Below are positions 9,480 to 21,451 of a stretch of DNA of 64,000 nt, one piece after another; positions within the stretch are counted from its first letter, which is position 1, and every line of letters begins with the position of its first letter. Source of the DNA: Streptomyces lavendofoliae (GTDB lineage Bacteria; Actinomycetota; Actinomycetes; Streptomycetales; Streptomycetaceae); contig NZ_BMTP01000005.1 in the NCBI RefSeq assembly GCF_014649735.1, positions 372,001-436,000 of the forward strand, read 5' to 3'. The notes below the pieces were generated by a model. It did not search any database. It saw only the letters and a program-made list of their open reading frames with translations, and was not told where the DNA came from. Both the position numbers and the translations under genes were made by a program.

Positions 9480-10709
9480 CTAAGGGCGGGGTACGACAAC
9501 GTCGGCGCCCACGCGCACGGGGAACTCGCCCTCGGCGACCCGGGCCCGCAGCTCCTCGTCCGGCGCGACATCACCCGGCGACCGCACCACCGTCCCGTCC
9601 GCCCGCTGGAGCACCGCGTACCCCCGCTCCAGCGTGGCCGCCGGCGAAAGGGCCACCACGCGCGCGCGGGTGTGCGCCAGCTCGGAGTCCGCCCGGTCCA
9701 GCAGGTGCCCCACCACGCGGCGGCTCCGCGCCAGCAGGGCCTCGACCTCCGCCTCCCGGTCCTCCACCATCCGCTGCGGGTGCTCCATGACCGGCCGGCC
9801 CAGCGCGTGCGCCAGACCCCGCTCCTCGCGGTCGAGCAGCCCCCGCACCGTGCGCAGCGCCCGGTCGCGCAGGCCCCGCACCCGGTCCAGCTCCTCGCCC
9901 ACGTCCGGGACGACCTTCTTCGCGGCGTCGGTCGGGGTGGACGCCCGCAGGTCCGCCACCAGGTCCAGCAGCGGCGAGTCCGGCTCGTGGCCGATCGCCG
10001 ACACCACCGGCGTACGGCACTCGGCGACGGCCCGCACCAGCTGCTCGTCGGAGAACGGCAGCAGGTCCTCCACGCTGCCGCCGCCCCGGGCGACGATGAT
10101 CACGTCCACGTCCGGCAGCTCGTCCAGCTCCTTGACGGCCTGCACCACCTGCGGGACGGCGTGGACGCCCTGCACCGCCACGTTCCGCACCTCGAAGCGG
10201 ACCGCCGGCCACCGCCGCCGGGCGTTCTCCAGCACGTCGCGCTCGGCGGCCGACGCACGGCCGCACACCAGCCCGATCAGCTGAGGCAGGAACGGCACTG
10301 GCTTCTTGCGGTCCGGCGCGAACAGGCCCTCCGCGCCCAGGGACCGCTTCAGCATCTCCAGCCGGGCCAGCAGCTCCCCGATGCCCACCGGCCGCATCTC
10401 CGTCGCCCGCAACGACAGCTGCCCGCGCGGGGCGTACCACTCGGGCTTGGCGCGCACCACGACCCGGGCGCCCTCGGAGACCACGTCCGCCACCGCGTCG
10501 AACACCTGCCGGAAGCAGGTGACGCTCACGGAGATGTCGTACGACGGGTCGCGCAGCGTCATGAACACCACTCCCGCGCCCGGCCGCCGGGACAGCTGCG
10601 TGATCTGCCCCTCCACCCAGACGGCACCGAGCCGGTCGATCCACCCCCCGATGAGCCGCGACACCTCACCGACGGGCAGGGGAGCTTCGGCAGACGTATT
10701 GAGACCCAT
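9480..10709 (-). CDS. xseA: Exodeoxyribonuclease VII large subunit
   Basis: A 409-residue XseA. It has an N-terminal OB fold (about residues 10-110; [20 protein letters not shown]), then the catalytic domain with [35 protein letters not shown] and [20 protein letters not shown], then a helical region carrying XseB-binding sites. In many homologues the GH motif reads GHETD; here it is GHEPD, as in several actinobacterial members. The reading frame is open for another 450 bases upstream, but that part is repeat DNA. The ATG at 10709 has a TACGCT box seven bases before it and no Shine-Dalgarno, suggesting a leaderless start. xseB follows directly. Confidence 0.93.
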   Translation of the reverse strand: MGLNTSAEAPLPVGEVSRLIGGWIDRLGAVWVEGQITQLSRRPGAGVVFMTLRDPSYDISVSVTCFRQVFDAVADVVSEGARVVVRAKPEWYAPRGQLSLRATEMRPVGIGELLARLEMLKRSLGAEGLFAPDRKKPVPFLPQLIGLVCGRASAAERDVLENARRRWPAVRFEVRNVAVQGVHAVPQVVQAVKELDELPDVDVIIVARGGGSVEDLLPFSDEQLVRAVAECRTPVVSAIGHEPDSPLLDLVADLRASTPTDAAKKVVPDVGEELDRVRGLRDRALRTVRGLLDREERGLAHALGRPVMEHPQRMVEDREAEVEALLARSRRVVGHLLDRADSELAHTRARVVALSPAATLERGYAVLQRADGTVVRSPGDVAPDEELRARVAEGEFPVRVGADVVVPRP

Positions 10710-10768
10710 GAAGGCGAGCGTACGCGCCCGGTACGACAACGCCCGTGGTACGGCAACGCCTCCGGCTC

Positions 10769-10888
10769 GTGACCGTCCTGGCTTGTGACCGTCCTGGCTC
10801 GTGACCGTCCCGGCCGTGACCGTCCCGGCCGTGACCGTCCTGGCTCGTGACCGTCCTGGCTCGTGACCGTCCTGGCCGTGACCGGTCC
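10769..10888. repeat. Tandem repeat, 15/16-bp unit, about seven copies
   Basis: Units of the form GTGACCGTCCTGGCTC run head to tail from 10769. Four are 16 bp and three are 15 bp (ending GGCC), and C/T variants alternate, so no reading frame is kept. The array lies just upstream of xseA and before the leader-peptide promoter. Confidence 0.85.
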
Positions 10889-10917
10889 GCGGGAACCGTC
10901 CGCGATACGGGCCGGCG

Positions 10918-10946
10918 TTGACAGGTGCGGGGGCGGTCGGTGAAGC
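10918..10946 (+). promoter_or_regulatory. Promoter for leader peptide and sulfatase
   Basis: A perfect -35 box TTGACA (10918-10923) is followed after 17 bp by a weaker -10 region TGAAGC (10941-10946). Transcription would begin within a few bases of the leader-peptide ATG at 10956, so the leader would be translated from an almost leaderless mRNA. Confidence 0.5.
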
Positions 10947-10955
10947 TCTGGCCCC

Positions 10956-11060
10956 ATGCAGGCTTCCCGTGACCGCGCGGTCACTCTCGTGGAGCGCCGA
11001 CACGTCGACCTCGTCCGTGTCGCGAGCGCCATCTGTCCCGGCGCCTGCCCGCGCGCCTGA
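10956..11060 (+). CDS. Cysteine-type leader peptide upstream of sulfatase gene
   Basis: A 34-codon open reading frame. Its core, [14 protein letters not shown] (residues 14-27), is the conserved pattern of the short actinobacterial leader peptides (R-x-H-x-D-L-x-R-x-x-S-A-x-C) that precede sulfur-metabolism genes. Two cysteine codons (TGT at residue 27, TGC at residue 31) lie near its end. Such peptides are thought to sense cysteine supply: ribosomes stall at the cysteine codons when charged tRNA-Cys is scarce and this changes the fold or accessibility of the downstream RNA. The next gene downstream is a sulfatase, which fits a sulfur-supply role. A hairpin with a pyrimidine-rich tail follows at 11217. 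The recognition rests on the motif; the peptide itself has no other function that I can see. Confidence 0.75.
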   Translation: MQASRDRAVTLVERRHVDLVRVASAICPGACPRA

Positions 11061-11216
11061 CGGCGCCACCGCCCCGGCTCGCCCGGTAGGCCGCCGCACG
11101 GCCGGTCCACCGGCCGCCGTACGCCGGCCGGTTCCCGGTCGCCGGCCCCCGTCGGCCACTTGACGCCGGCCGCCGGGCGCTGACCGTTCGGCGGCGGCGC
11201 CGGGTGTCCCGTGCTC

Positions 11217-11235
11217 ACGGCCGGCCGCCGGCCGT
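11217..11235 (+). terminator. Candidate attenuator hairpin before the sulfatase gene
   Basis: Arms ACGGCCGG (11217-11224) and CCGGCCGT (11228-11235) pair perfectly and are followed by CGTTCCTTCCTCTTCC. The hairpin lies between the leader peptide and the sulfatase start, where an attenuator would be expected. The whole 330-base spacer is GC-rich and can form several other stems. Confidence 0.4.
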
Positions 11236-11386
11236 CGTTCCTTCCTCTTCCCCCGCCCCCTGGGCAGCGCTCGCCACCACGGCGCCCTCCCCGTGCCGCC
11301 GCACGTCCCCGCGGCGGCACCGGACCGCCCGCGCGGTGGCCCCGCCCTGCCCCGGGAGCTTCCTTCGTGACCCGTCTGGAGACTCC

Positions 11387-12862
11387 GTGACGCCCTCGTA
11401 CGACCGTCCCTCCGCCGAGCGGCCCGAGCCGTCCCCGCGGCCCCGCGCCGGCCTCACCCGCCGGGCCTTCGGCACCGCCACGGCCGCCGCGGTCACCGTC
11501 GCCGCCGCCGCGCCGGCCGCCGCCGCGCCCCCGGCCACGGCTGCCGTCCGGGCGGCGGAACCCCGCGAGCGGCCCTTCCGTGCCGCCCCGGGACGGCACT
11601 CGCGGCGGCCGAACATCCTGTTCGTCCTCGGCGACGACCTGGGCTGGGCCGACCTCTCCTCGTACGGGGCACCGCACATCCGCACACCGCACCTGGACCG
11701 GCTGGCGAGGCAGGGGGTGCGCTTCACCCAGTCGTACTCCGGGTCGGCCACCTGCTCACCGACCCGTTTCAGCCTCTACACCGGCCGCTACCCGGGCCGC
11801 ACCCGGGGAGGTCTCGCGGAGCCCATCGCCGACAAGTCCGTCGGCCTGGAACCCACGCACCCCACCCTCGCCTCGTTGTTGCGGGACGCCGGCTACCGCA
11901 CCGCCCTGATCGGCAAGTGGCACTGCGGCTACCTGCCCGACTACAGCCCGGTCCGCTCCGGCTGGCAGGAGTTCTTCGGCAACTTCGGCGGCGCCCTGGA
12001 GTACTACTCCAAGCTCGGTCTCGGCGGCGAGTACGACCTGTACGAAGGGGACGCCGAGTACAAGGACCTGCGGTACTACACCAGCGTCCTCACCGAGAGG
12101 GCCGTCGAGTACGTGGGGCGCGACCACGACCGCCCCTGGCTGCTCAACCTCAACTTCACCACCCCGCACTGGCCGTGGATCGCCGAGGGCGACACCGCGG
12201 AGAGCGCGGAGATCACCCGCCGGATCAGGTCCGGCGACGCCAGGGCCCTGTGGCACCAGGACGGCGGCTCGGTCGAGAAGTACACGCGGATGGTGGAGGA
12301 CCTCGACCGCTCCATGGGCCGGGTCCTCGACGCCCTCAGGAGATCGGGACGGGAGGAGGACACCCTCGTGGTGTTCGCCAGCGACAACGGCGGCGAACGC
12401 TTCTCGTACAACTGGCCCCTGTCCGGCGCCAAGGGCTCCCTCCAGGAGGGCGGCATCCGGGTGCCCACGATCGTCCGCTGGCCGGCCCGCCTCGACGGGC
12501 GGCAGGTGAGCGACGAGCCGGTCTTCTCCCCGGACTGGACGGCCACCCTGCTGGAGCTCGCGGGCGCCCGTCCCCACCCCGCCCACCCCCTCGACGGCGG
12601 CAGCCTCGCCGGCTACCTGCTGCGCGGCGAGGAACCGCCCCGGCGGCCGCTGTTCTGGCGGGTACGAGGGGAGCGGGCGCTGCGGCAGGGGGACTGGAAG
12701 TACTACCGCGGCAAGGACGGCCGGGACCACCTGTTCCACCTCCCGTCGGACCCGCGCGAGCAGGCGGACCGGGCGGCGGCCGAACCGGCCCTCCTCGGCG
12801 AGCTGCGGGCCCGGTGGGAGCGGATCGACGCCGGGCTGCTGCCCTACCCGGCCGCCCGCTGA
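11387..12862 (+). CDS. Tat-exported sulfatase (arylsulfatase family)
   Basis: A 491-residue sulfatase that should hydrolyse sulfate esters outside the cell. The active-site motif CSPTR is at residues 123-127; its cysteine is converted to formylglycine in this family. The metal-binding start [18 protein letters not shown], the GKWHCGY block and ASDNGG are intact. A twin-arginine signal (LTRRAFG, Arg25-Arg26, then a long Ala-rich stretch) predicts Tat export. The GTG at 11387 is chosen because GGAG lies five bases upstream and it places the Tat motif normally; earlier in-frame starts would precede it with 61 unlikely residues. A cysteine-type leader peptide lies 330 bases upstream, suggesting induction when sulfur is scarce. 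The substrate is unknown. Confidence 0.9.
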   Translation: MTPSYDRPSAERPEPSPRPRAGLTRRAFGTATAAAVTVAAAAPAAAAPPATAAVRAAEPRERPFRAAPGRHSRRPNILFVLGDDLGWADLSSYGAPHIRTPHLDRLARQGVRFTQSYSGSATCSPTRFSLYTGRYPGRTRGGLAEPIADKSVGLEPTHPTLASLLRDAGYRTALIGKWHCGYLPDYSPVRSGWQEFFGNFGGALEYYSKLGLGGEYDLYEGDAEYKDLRYYTSVLTERAVEYVGRDHDRPWLLNLNFTTPHWPWIAEGDTAESAEITRRIRSGDARALWHQDGGSVEKYTRMVEDLDRSMGRVLDALRRSGREEDTLVVFASDNGGERFSYNWPLSGAKGSLQEGGIRVPTIVRWPARLDGRQVSDEPVFSPDWTATLLELAGARPHPAHPLDGGSLAGYLLRGEEPPRRPLFWRVRGERALRQGDWKYYRGKDGRDHLFHLPSDPREQADRAAAEPALLGELRARWERIDAGLLPYPAAR

Positions 12863-13090
12863 CCGACCGGCTCCTCCCCCGGTGACGCCGTCCACCCCGG
12901 CGCCCACCCCGGCGCGCTGCGGGACGTCGTCGGGCTCACCGGCCCGCCCGGAGGAGGAGCCGCCGCCCGCGTGGGCCCGAAGCGGCCCGGTGGGCCCGTC
13001 CGTCCCGCTCGTGGTGGTGGCGGCCATGGCCCCCGGTCTCAGCCGCCCGGCGGATCTTCCGCGCCCTGTACGCGCCCTTACGATGGGGAC

Positions 13091-14089
13091 ATGACTGCTA
13101 CGCCTGCCAGCCCGTCGTCCGACAAGCGCGTCCTCCTCGCCGCTCCGCGTGGCTACTGCGCGGGCGTGGACCGTGCCGTGATCGCCGTGGAGAAGGCGCT
13201 GGAGCAGTACGGCTCGCCGATCTACGTCCGGCACGAGATCGTGCACAACAAGTACGTCGTGCAGACCCTGGAGAAGAAGGGCGCCATCTTCGTCGACGAG
13301 ACGGCGGAGGTCCCCGAGGGCTCGATCGTGATGTTCTCCGCGCACGGCGTGGCGCCGACCGTCCACCAGGAGGCCGCCGAGCGCCGGCTCGCCACCATCG
13401 ACGCCACCTGCCCCCTGGTCACCAAGGTGCACAAGGAGGCGGTCCGGTTCGCCGGCGAGGACTACGACATCCTGCTCATCGGTCACGAGGGCCACGAGGA
13501 GGTCATCGGCACCTCCGGCGAGGCCCCGGACCACATCACCCTGGTCGACGGCCCGGACGACGTGGAGAACGTCACCGTGCGGGACGAGTCGAAGGTCGTC
13601 TGGCTCTCCCAGACCACCCTCTCGGTCGACGAGACCATGGAGACGGTCGACAAGCTGAAGGAGAAGTTCCCGAAGCTGATCTCCCCGCCGAGCGACGACA
13701 TCTGCTACGCCACCCAGAACCGCCAGACCGCCGTCAAGCAGATGGGCGCCGAGGCGGACCTCGTCATCGTCGTCGGCTCGAAGAACTCCTCCAACTCCGT
13801 CCGGCTCGTCGAGGTCGCCCTCGGCGCGGGCGCGAAGGACGCCCACCTGGTGGACTTCGCCGAGGAGATCGACGAGGCATGGCTGGAGGGCGTCTCCACG
13901 GTCGGCGTCACCTCCGGCGCCTCCGTCCCCGAGGTACTGGTCGAGGGCGTCCTGGAGTGGCTGGCGGGGCGCGGCTTCGAGGACGTGGAGATCGTCAAGG
14001 CCGCCGAGGAGTCGATCACCTTCTCGCTTCCGAAGGAGCTGCGCCGCGATCTGCGCGCCGAGGCAGCGGCCCTGAGCGAAAAGCGGTGA
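13091..14089 (+). CDS. ispH: 4-hydroxy-3-methylbut-2-enyl diphosphate reductase
   Basis: This 332-residue LytB/IspH protein carries out the last step of the MEP pathway, giving isopentenyl and dimethylallyl diphosphate for isoprenoids. The three cysteines that hold the iron-sulfur cluster are at residues 23 ([10 protein letters not shown]), 107 ([10 protein letters not shown]) and 205 ([11 protein letters not shown]). The [10 protein letters not shown] and FSAHGV motifs are also present. The ATG has no Shine-Dalgarno but a TACGAT box six bases upstream, so the mRNA is probably leaderless. ppgK follows in the same direction and has its own box. Confidence 0.96.
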   Translation: MTATPASPSSDKRVLLAAPRGYCAGVDRAVIAVEKALEQYGSPIYVRHEIVHNKYVVQTLEKKGAIFVDETAEVPEGSIVMFSAHGVAPTVHQEAAERRLATIDATCPLVTKVHKEAVRFAGEDYDILLIGHEGHEEVIGTSGEAPDHITLVDGPDDVENVTVRDESKVVWLSQTTLSVDETMETVDKLKEKFPKLISPPSDDICYATQNRQTAVKQMGAEADLVIVVGSKNSSNSVRLVEVALGAGAKDAHLVDFAEEIDEAWLEGVSTVGVTSGASVPEVLVEGVLEWLAGRGFEDVEIVKAAEESITFSLPKELRRDLRAEAAALSEKR

Positions 14090-14133
14090 CCGAAACCCGG
14101 TGACCGTCAGCCCCGCGCCGTAACGTTGGGTCC

Positions 14134-14874
14134 ATGAACGTCTTCGGAGTGGACATCGGCGGGTCGGGGATCAAGGGCGCTCCCGTGGACCTGGAGCGCG
14201 GAGATCTGGCCGAGCCCCGCCACAAGGTACTGACACCGCACCCCGCCACACCCGACGGTGTGGCGGGGTGCGTCGCTGAGGTCGTCGAGCACTTCGGCTG
14301 GTCGGGCCCGATCGGCGTCACCTTCCCGGGTGTCGTCACGGGCTCCACCATCCGCACGGCGGCGAACGTCGACAAGGGATGGGTCGGCGTCGACGCGGCG
14401 GCGCTGATCGGCGAACGGCTGAACGGGCTGCCGGTCACCGTCCTCAACGACGCCGACGCCGCCGGGGTCGCCGAGATGACCTTCGGCGCGGGACGCGGCC
14501 GCAAGGGCACGGTGATCATGCTGACCTTCGGCACGGGCATCGGCAGCGCCCTCTTCATCGACGGCAGGCTGGTGCCCAACACGGAGCTGGGTCACCTGGA
14601 GCTGGACGGCCACGAGGCGGAGAAGCGGGCGTCGACCAAGGTGAAGGAGGACAAGGACATGAGCTGGGAGGACTGGGCGCACCGGGTGCGCAAGTACCTG
14701 GCCCATGTGGAGATGCTGTTCTCGCCCGAGCTCTTCATCGTGGGCGGCGGCGTCAGCCGCAAGGCGGAGAAGTTCCTGCCGCTGCTCACGGACGTCCGCG
14801 CCGAGATCGTCCCGGCCGGGCTGCAGAACAACGCGGGGATCGTGGGCGCGGCGATGGCGGCCGCGGCCCGGTGA
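14134..14874 (+). CDS. ppgK: Polyphosphate glucokinase
   Basis: A 246-residue ROK-family kinase that phosphorylates glucose using inorganic polyphosphate (and often ATP), feeding glycolysis. Motifs: phosphate-binding FGVDIGGSGIKGAPVD at the N-terminus, the catalytic LNDADAAGVAEM segment, the second phosphate loop MLTFGTGIGSALF and GGGVSRKAEKF near the end. The length matches other actinobacterial PpgK proteins. The ATG is preceded by TAACGT seven bases upstream with no Shine-Dalgarno, so it probably has its own leaderless transcript although it sits 44 bases after ispH. It converges on the DUF6542 gene with only 19 bases between stops. Confidence 0.94.
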   Translation: MNVFGVDIGGSGIKGAPVDLERGDLAEPRHKVLTPHPATPDGVAGCVAEVVEHFGWSGPIGVTFPGVVTGSTIRTAANVDKGWVGVDAAALIGERLNGLPVTVLNDADAAGVAEMTFGAGRGRKGTVIMLTFGTGIGSALFIDGRLVPNTELGHLELDGHEAEKRASTKVKEDKDMSWEDWAHRVRKYLAHVEMLFSPELFIVGGGVSRKAEKFLPLLTDVRAEIVPAGLQNNAGIVGAAMAAAAR

Positions 14875-14893
14875 GGCGCCGGCGGCCGGGGCG

Positions 14894-15634
14894 TCAGCGC
14901 TGAGTGGCCCGGGCGGCGGCGGCCGTGGTCCGCTGCCGCCGCCCCATCTGCCGCACCTTGCGTACGGAGGTGATGAGGCCCGCCACCAGCGTGCCGCCGT
15001 ACAGCCAGCCGGCGTGCACGGCGAGCGTGGTGACCACGGCCATGATCCGGCCGCCCAGACCGCCGGTGCCGCCGGCGATCGGCAGGACGCCCACGGCGAA
15101 GGCGATGGGTACGCCGATCGGCGCGGTGACCAGGTCGGCCTCCCGCACCCACAGCGCGGTCAGGGCGCTGACGGGCAGGAAGAGCAGCCCGTACACCAGC
15201 GGGGAGCCGCCGAACAGCAGCCGGTCGAGGCAGCCGAGCACGAACATCGACGCGGTGGCGAACAGCCCGGCGCCGAGTCCCGTCAGCCGGGGCGCGGGCA
15301 GCCTGCGGAGCGCGAGCACCACGGGCGGAACGGCCCGCCCGCCGGGCCGGCCTCCCGGCCGCCGGGGACCGCCGCCGGGCGTACCCGGCCCGCCGGGCCC
15401 GCCGCGGCCGCCGGGCGCGGCCGTACCACCCGGCCTGGCGGGAGGCCGCGCCGGACGTGCTCCGACGGAGCGGACACCGCCGCCGTCGATGAGCGCGCCC
15501 GGAGGCAGGGCGCCCGGCGCCGCGGGGGCCGCCGCCGGGGCCGTCGACGCGGCCGGGGCCACCGGGCCCGCGGGGCCCGCCGGGGCCTGCGCCCGCTGCC
15601 GGCGCTGAGGGGGACTGTTCCTGTGCTGCTCCAC
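14894..15634 (-). CDS. DUF6542-type membrane protein with Gly/Pro-rich N-terminus
   Basis: A 246-residue protein. The first half is low complexity (Ala, Pro, Gly, Arg) and likely disordered in the cytoplasm. The second half contains about four hydrophobic segments (LTGLGAGLFATASMFVLGCL, LVYGLLFLPVSALTALWV, PIGVPIAFAVGVLPIAGG, IMAVVTTLAVHAGWLYGG), the layout of the DUF6542 family found throughout Streptomyces. The GTG start at 15634 is preceded six bases upstream by TACGTT, indicating a leaderless start; upstream in-frame codons look non-coding. The function is unknown. It is divergent from ychF. Confidence 0.8.
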   Translation of the reverse strand: MEQHRNSPPQRRQRAQAPAGPAGPVAPAASTAPAAAPAAPGALPPGALIDGGGVRSVGARPARPPARPGGTAAPGGRGGPGGPGTPGGGPRRPGGRPGGRAVPPVVLALRRLPAPRLTGLGAGLFATASMFVLGCLDRLLFGGSPLVYGLLFLPVSALTALWVREADLVTAPIGVPIAFAVGVLPIAGGTGGLGGRIMAVVTTLAVHAGWLYGGTLVAGLITSVRKVRQMGRRQRTTAAAARATQR

Positions 15635-15797
15635 CCGGACAACGTAGGTCGGAATGGCCCGGGAGTCCGGCGAGGGACACGCCCTTTGAGTGACCTTGGC
15701 CAAGAGTTCGCCCGACGGCTGCCGTCACCGCCCGCTCCGCCACGCCCGTAAACTGGGGGGTCGGCCCACCATCCTCACTTCTAGGGAAGTCGCCAAC

Positions 15798-16886
<1,089 letters not shown>

Positions 16887-16900
16887 CACGTCCGGTCAAA

Positions 16901-16933
16901 GGCCGTCCGACCTGCGGCGCGGGTCGGGCGGCC
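16901..16933 (+). terminator. Terminator after ychF
   Basis: Arms 16901-16912 and 16922-16933 pair over 12 bp with one mismatch, 14 bases after the ychF stop. The remaining ~375 bases up to the GPP34 gene hold nothing else that I can identify. Confidence 0.75.
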
Positions 16934-17308
16934 TCTGCGGTCCGCAAGCAGTCCGCAATGCGCTGGATGAGCCCGGCACACGGGGGAGCGGTTACGCCGC
17001 TTCGTCGGCCTGCGGCCGGGCATCGGCGGACCGGTCCGCCCCTGGTCGGGGCGGAGGTGAGTACCAGGCACCGCCGGAACAGAGCCCTCGCCGGCCAGGG
17101 TCCTGGCCCGTACTCCGCGTTCTGAGGGTGGAAACGGAACCCAGGGCACGTCGGTAGCCGTCTGTCCGGCTGGGACCATCGCCGGTCTCACCGTCGCGGC
17201 GCCCGGTGCCGAGGCAAAGGGGCGGCGGAGCGAGGGATGCCGGAACGGCCGGGGCCCCGGGGGACCGGCGGCCATCGGCGGCACGGCGACCGTATGAGGG
17301 GGACACCT

Positions 17309-17947
17309 GTGACGACCATGGCAGGCGACATGGTCCTGCTCGCCTTCGACGAGGAGGGGGGCCGGCTCCCCGTCCGGCAGTCCCTGGCTCCGGCGGTGCG
17401 CGGCGCGCTGCTGGCCGAGCTGCTCGACGGCGGCGCCCTGACCGACGAGGCGGGCGCGGCCGGGGTGGCCGGTGAGGCGCCGGCGGACGCCGCGCTGCGG
17501 CATGTGTGGCAGGGGATAGCCGCGGACCCCGGCAGGAAGTGGCTGCACTGGGTCCGCAGGGACGGCCGCGAGTCCGTGCGACAGGTGCTGCGGGCCCTGG
17601 AGAAGGACGGCCTGGTGCGGCAGAGCACCAGCAGGGTCTTCGGCTTCCTCCCGCTCGACCGCGCACGCCTCACCCCGGCCGGTCTCGCCGCCGCACGGGA
17701 TGTGCGGGCCTCGGTGGCCGCCACGGCCGAGGCCACGGCCGCCGGTGCGGGCGGCGCCCCGGCCGCCGGCCGGACCGCGTTGCTGACCGGCCTCGCGCAC
17801 GCGGGCGGGCAGTTGGGCGTGGCCCTCCCCGCCGACCGGCGGCGCGTGCTCAAGGGGCGGCTGACGGACCTCGCCGAGGACGCCGCCCCGGTGTCGGCGG
17901 CGGTGCGCCGCGCCGTGCAGGACCTCGGGGGCGCGGCCGTCTCCTAG
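17309..17947 (+). CDS. GPP34-family (Golgi phosphoprotein 3-like) protein
   Basis: A 212-residue protein of mostly helical character. The start MAGDMVLLAFDEEGG..PVRQ, the helix-turn segment APAVRGALLAELLDGGAL, and the later LEKDGLVRQSTSRVFGFLPL..ARLTP pattern fit the GPP34 fold. In eukaryotes GOLPH3 binds phosphatidylinositol 4-phosphate; bacterial homologues are frequent in Streptomyces but their role is not established. The GTG start has GAGGGGG six bases upstream. It is a single gene with no clear operon partner. Confidence 0.78.
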   Translation: MTTMAGDMVLLAFDEEGGRLPVRQSLAPAVRGALLAELLDGGALTDEAGAAGVAGEAPADAALRHVWQGIAADPGRKWLHWVRRDGRESVRQVLRALEKDGLVRQSTSRVFGFLPLDRARLTPAGLAAARDVRASVAATAEATAAGAGGAPAAGRTALLTGLAHAGGQLGVALPADRRRVLKGRLTDLAEDAAPVSAAVRRAVQDLGGAAVS

Positions 17948-18047
17948 GCGGTGTCTCCGACGCCTCGCCCCGGCCGTCCCGCAGCCGGCGCCGTGGCCGA
18001 GAAAAACCGGCTGCCCGGGCCGCGCCGGCCGTCCGCCGGGGCCTCCG

Positions 18048-18296
18048 TCAGACCGAGAGGGTGACCTCGTGGATCTCGTCGGGCGCGTGGCCGGTGCGCT
18101 CGTGGATGCGCTGCACCGCGTCGGCCGAGGGGCCGGTGGACAGGCAGTACACCGTGCCCGACTCGGGGTCGGCCCAGGCGCGCTCGAAGTGGACCCCTTC
18201 CTCCTTCTCTATGGCGAGGTCCGCGCGGTGGGCCTCGCTCAGCTGGTCCGAGGTGATGCCCTTCATGCCTCGGTGGACGTCCATGTACGTGCCCAT
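18048..18296 (-). CDS. Small SCO4226-type nickel-binding family protein (DUF4242-like)
   Basis: An 82-residue protein beginning MGTYMDVHRGMKG and containing AHRADLAIEKEEGVHFERAW, the pattern of the ferredoxin-like SCO4226 family. The S. coelicolor SCO4226 protein has been described as nickel-binding; whether this member binds metal is not shown by sequence alone, though the conserved His residues in VHRG and AHRAD are candidates. The start has GGAGG about ten bases upstream. It lies downstream of, and in the same direction as, the threonine-synthase-like gene, 101 bases away, and may be co-transcribed with it. Confidence 0.8.
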   Translation of the reverse strand: MGTYMDVHRGMKGITSDQLSEAHRADLAIEKEEGVHFERAWADPESGTVYCLSTGPSADAVQRIHERTGHAPDEIHEVTLSV

Positions 18297-18397
18297 GACT
18301 CCCGCACCTCCGGTGACGGTTCGGTTCCGGCCCCTCTTCCATGCTGCACCCGGACGCGCCGGGCGGCGCGGTACCGGACTCGGGCGCGGTGCCGGGG

Positions 18398-19501
18398 TCA
18401 GCCGGCGGCCAGGCCCGTCTTGGCGCCCGCGCCGCACAGGGGGACCACCGTGCCGCCGCCGGGCGGCTCCGCGCGGACCGCCGCCCAGCAGGCCACGCCC
18501 GTCGGCTCGACGTACAGCCCGCGGGCGGCCAGGTCGAGCTGGGCCTCCCGGATCGCGTCCTCCGTCACGGTGAGGAAGGTCCCGCCCGACTCGCGCACCG
18601 CCCGAAGGATCTGGCGGGCCCGCGGCGGGCCCGGGATGGCGATGCCCTCGGCGAGGGTGGGGCGCGCCGGAGCGGGGGCGGCCGGCTCGTCGGCCCCCGC
18701 GCGGAACGCCTCCGCCAGCGGCGCGACCGCCTCCGCCTGCACGGCCACCAGGGCGGGGCGGGACGGGATCAGGCCGTGCTCGGCCAGCTCGGCGGTGGCG
18801 AGGGCGGCGCCCAGGAGCAGGGTGCCGTTGCCCACGGGGACCACGAGCGTGTCGGGCAGCCGCCCGCCGAGGTCCTCCCACAGCTCGTACACGTACGTCT
18901 TGGTGCCGTGCAGGAAGTAGGGGTTGAAGACGTGCGAGGCGTAGAAGGTGCCCGGTTCGCCGGCCGCCTCGCGGGCCGCGCGCGCCGCCGCCTCGCGGTC
19001 CCCGGGCACGACGGTGAGCCGCGCCCCGTGCGCCCGGATCTGCTCCAACTTCTTGGCGGAGGTGCCTTCCGGGACGTACACCGTGCAGTCGAGCCCCGCG
19101 CGGGCGCAGTACGCCGCCATCGCGGTGCCCGCGTTGCCGCTGCTGTCGGCGATCACCCGGCGCGGGGCCAGGCGGCGCGCCAGTTCGGCGAGCATCACGG
19201 CGCCGCGGTCCTTGAACGACAGGGTGGGCATCAGGAAGTCGAGCTTGGCCGAAACGGTGTCGGTGAGCCGGACGAGCGGTGTGCGTCCCTCGCCGAGCGA
19301 GCAGTGGGGGCCGGCGAGGGGCAGCGCCTCCGCGTAGCGCCACAGCGAACCCGTCCGGCCGGCCAGCGCCTCCAGGGACAGCGGCCCGGCCCGGAAGTCG
19401 AGGTCCCAGGGACCCCGGCATCCGGGGCAGCACCAGGTCAGTGACGATACGGACGATCGAGTGCCGCACCGGGAGCACCGGTAGTGCGCCGAAAGGGTCA
19501 T
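18398..19501 (-). CDS. Threonine synthase-like PLP-dependent enzyme
   Basis: A 367-residue fold-type II PLP enzyme. The N-terminus has two CxxC pairs (YRCSRCG and WCCPGCRG) forming a zinc ribbon. The PLP lysine is in PTLSFKDRGA, the phosphate-binding part is SSGNAGTAMAAYCARAG, and VVPVGNGTLLLGA follows. This set is typical of threonine synthase and close paralogues (pyridoxal-dependent lyases). The genome's housekeeping thrC is probably elsewhere, so the substrate is uncertain. Two in-frame ATGs, at 19513 and 19501, are possible; neither has a clear Shine-Dalgarno, and I give the second because it starts next to the conserved ribbon. The gene is divergent from the subtilase gene. Confidence 0.82.
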   Translation of the reverse strand: MTLSAHYRCSRCGTRSSVSSLTWCCPGCRGPWDLDFRAGPLSLEALAGRTGSLWRYAEALPLAGPHCSLGEGRTPLVRLTDTVSAKLDFLMPTLSFKDRGAVMLAELARRLAPRRVIADSSGNAGTAMAAYCARAGLDCTVYVPEGTSAKKLEQIRAHGARLTVVPGDREAAARAAREAAGEPGTFYASHVFNPYFLHGTKTYVYELWEDLGGRLPDTLVVPVGNGTLLLGAALATAELAEHGLIPSRPALVAVQAEAVAPLAEAFRAGADEPAAPAPARPTLAEGIAIPGPPRARQILRAVRESGGTFLTVTEDAIREAQLDLAARGLYVEPTGVACWAAVRAEPPGGGTVVPLCGAGAKTGLAAG

Positions 19502-19693
19502 GAAAGCCAGCATGTCATTCGTGTGGCAGGGCTGTTACCGGCGCGTCAGGACCCTTGTGGGATTCCTATGGATCGGTCAATCTTTCGCTCGGCGGACGGA
19601 TTCGGGCAACGCCGCGTACACGGCCGCGTTGTTTGTCATGCCCCTGCCGAACACCCCCACAGCAACGCACCACCAATGAGGAGGACCCCTCAC

Positions 19694-21271
<1,578 letters not shown>

Positions 21272-21290
21272 CGTCGAGCGAGTGAAGAGG

Positions 21291-21319
21291 GAGGCGGTCG
21301 TCACCATGGCGACCGCCTC
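21291..21319 (+). terminator. Terminator after subtilase gene
   Basis: A 10-bp perfect stem (GAGGCGGTCG / CGACCGCCTC) is followed by TTCCTTTG, 20 bases after the stop. Confidence 0.8.
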
Positions 21320-21451
21320 TTCCTTTGTACGCGGCTCGCGGCCGTGAACCGCGGCGATGCCCGCGTTCCGCCTCCTGCCGCGGACCGCGTACGATGCGCC
21401 AGCCGCGCACGCGTGCGATTCGTCCCGCCCCCGACAGGAGCACCGAGAACC

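Noticed and set aside
16992..17236. Minus-strand frame between ychF and the GPP34 gene
   Set aside because: It overlaps the GPP34 coding region antisense and its upstream part is Arg/Pro-rich; no conserved features.
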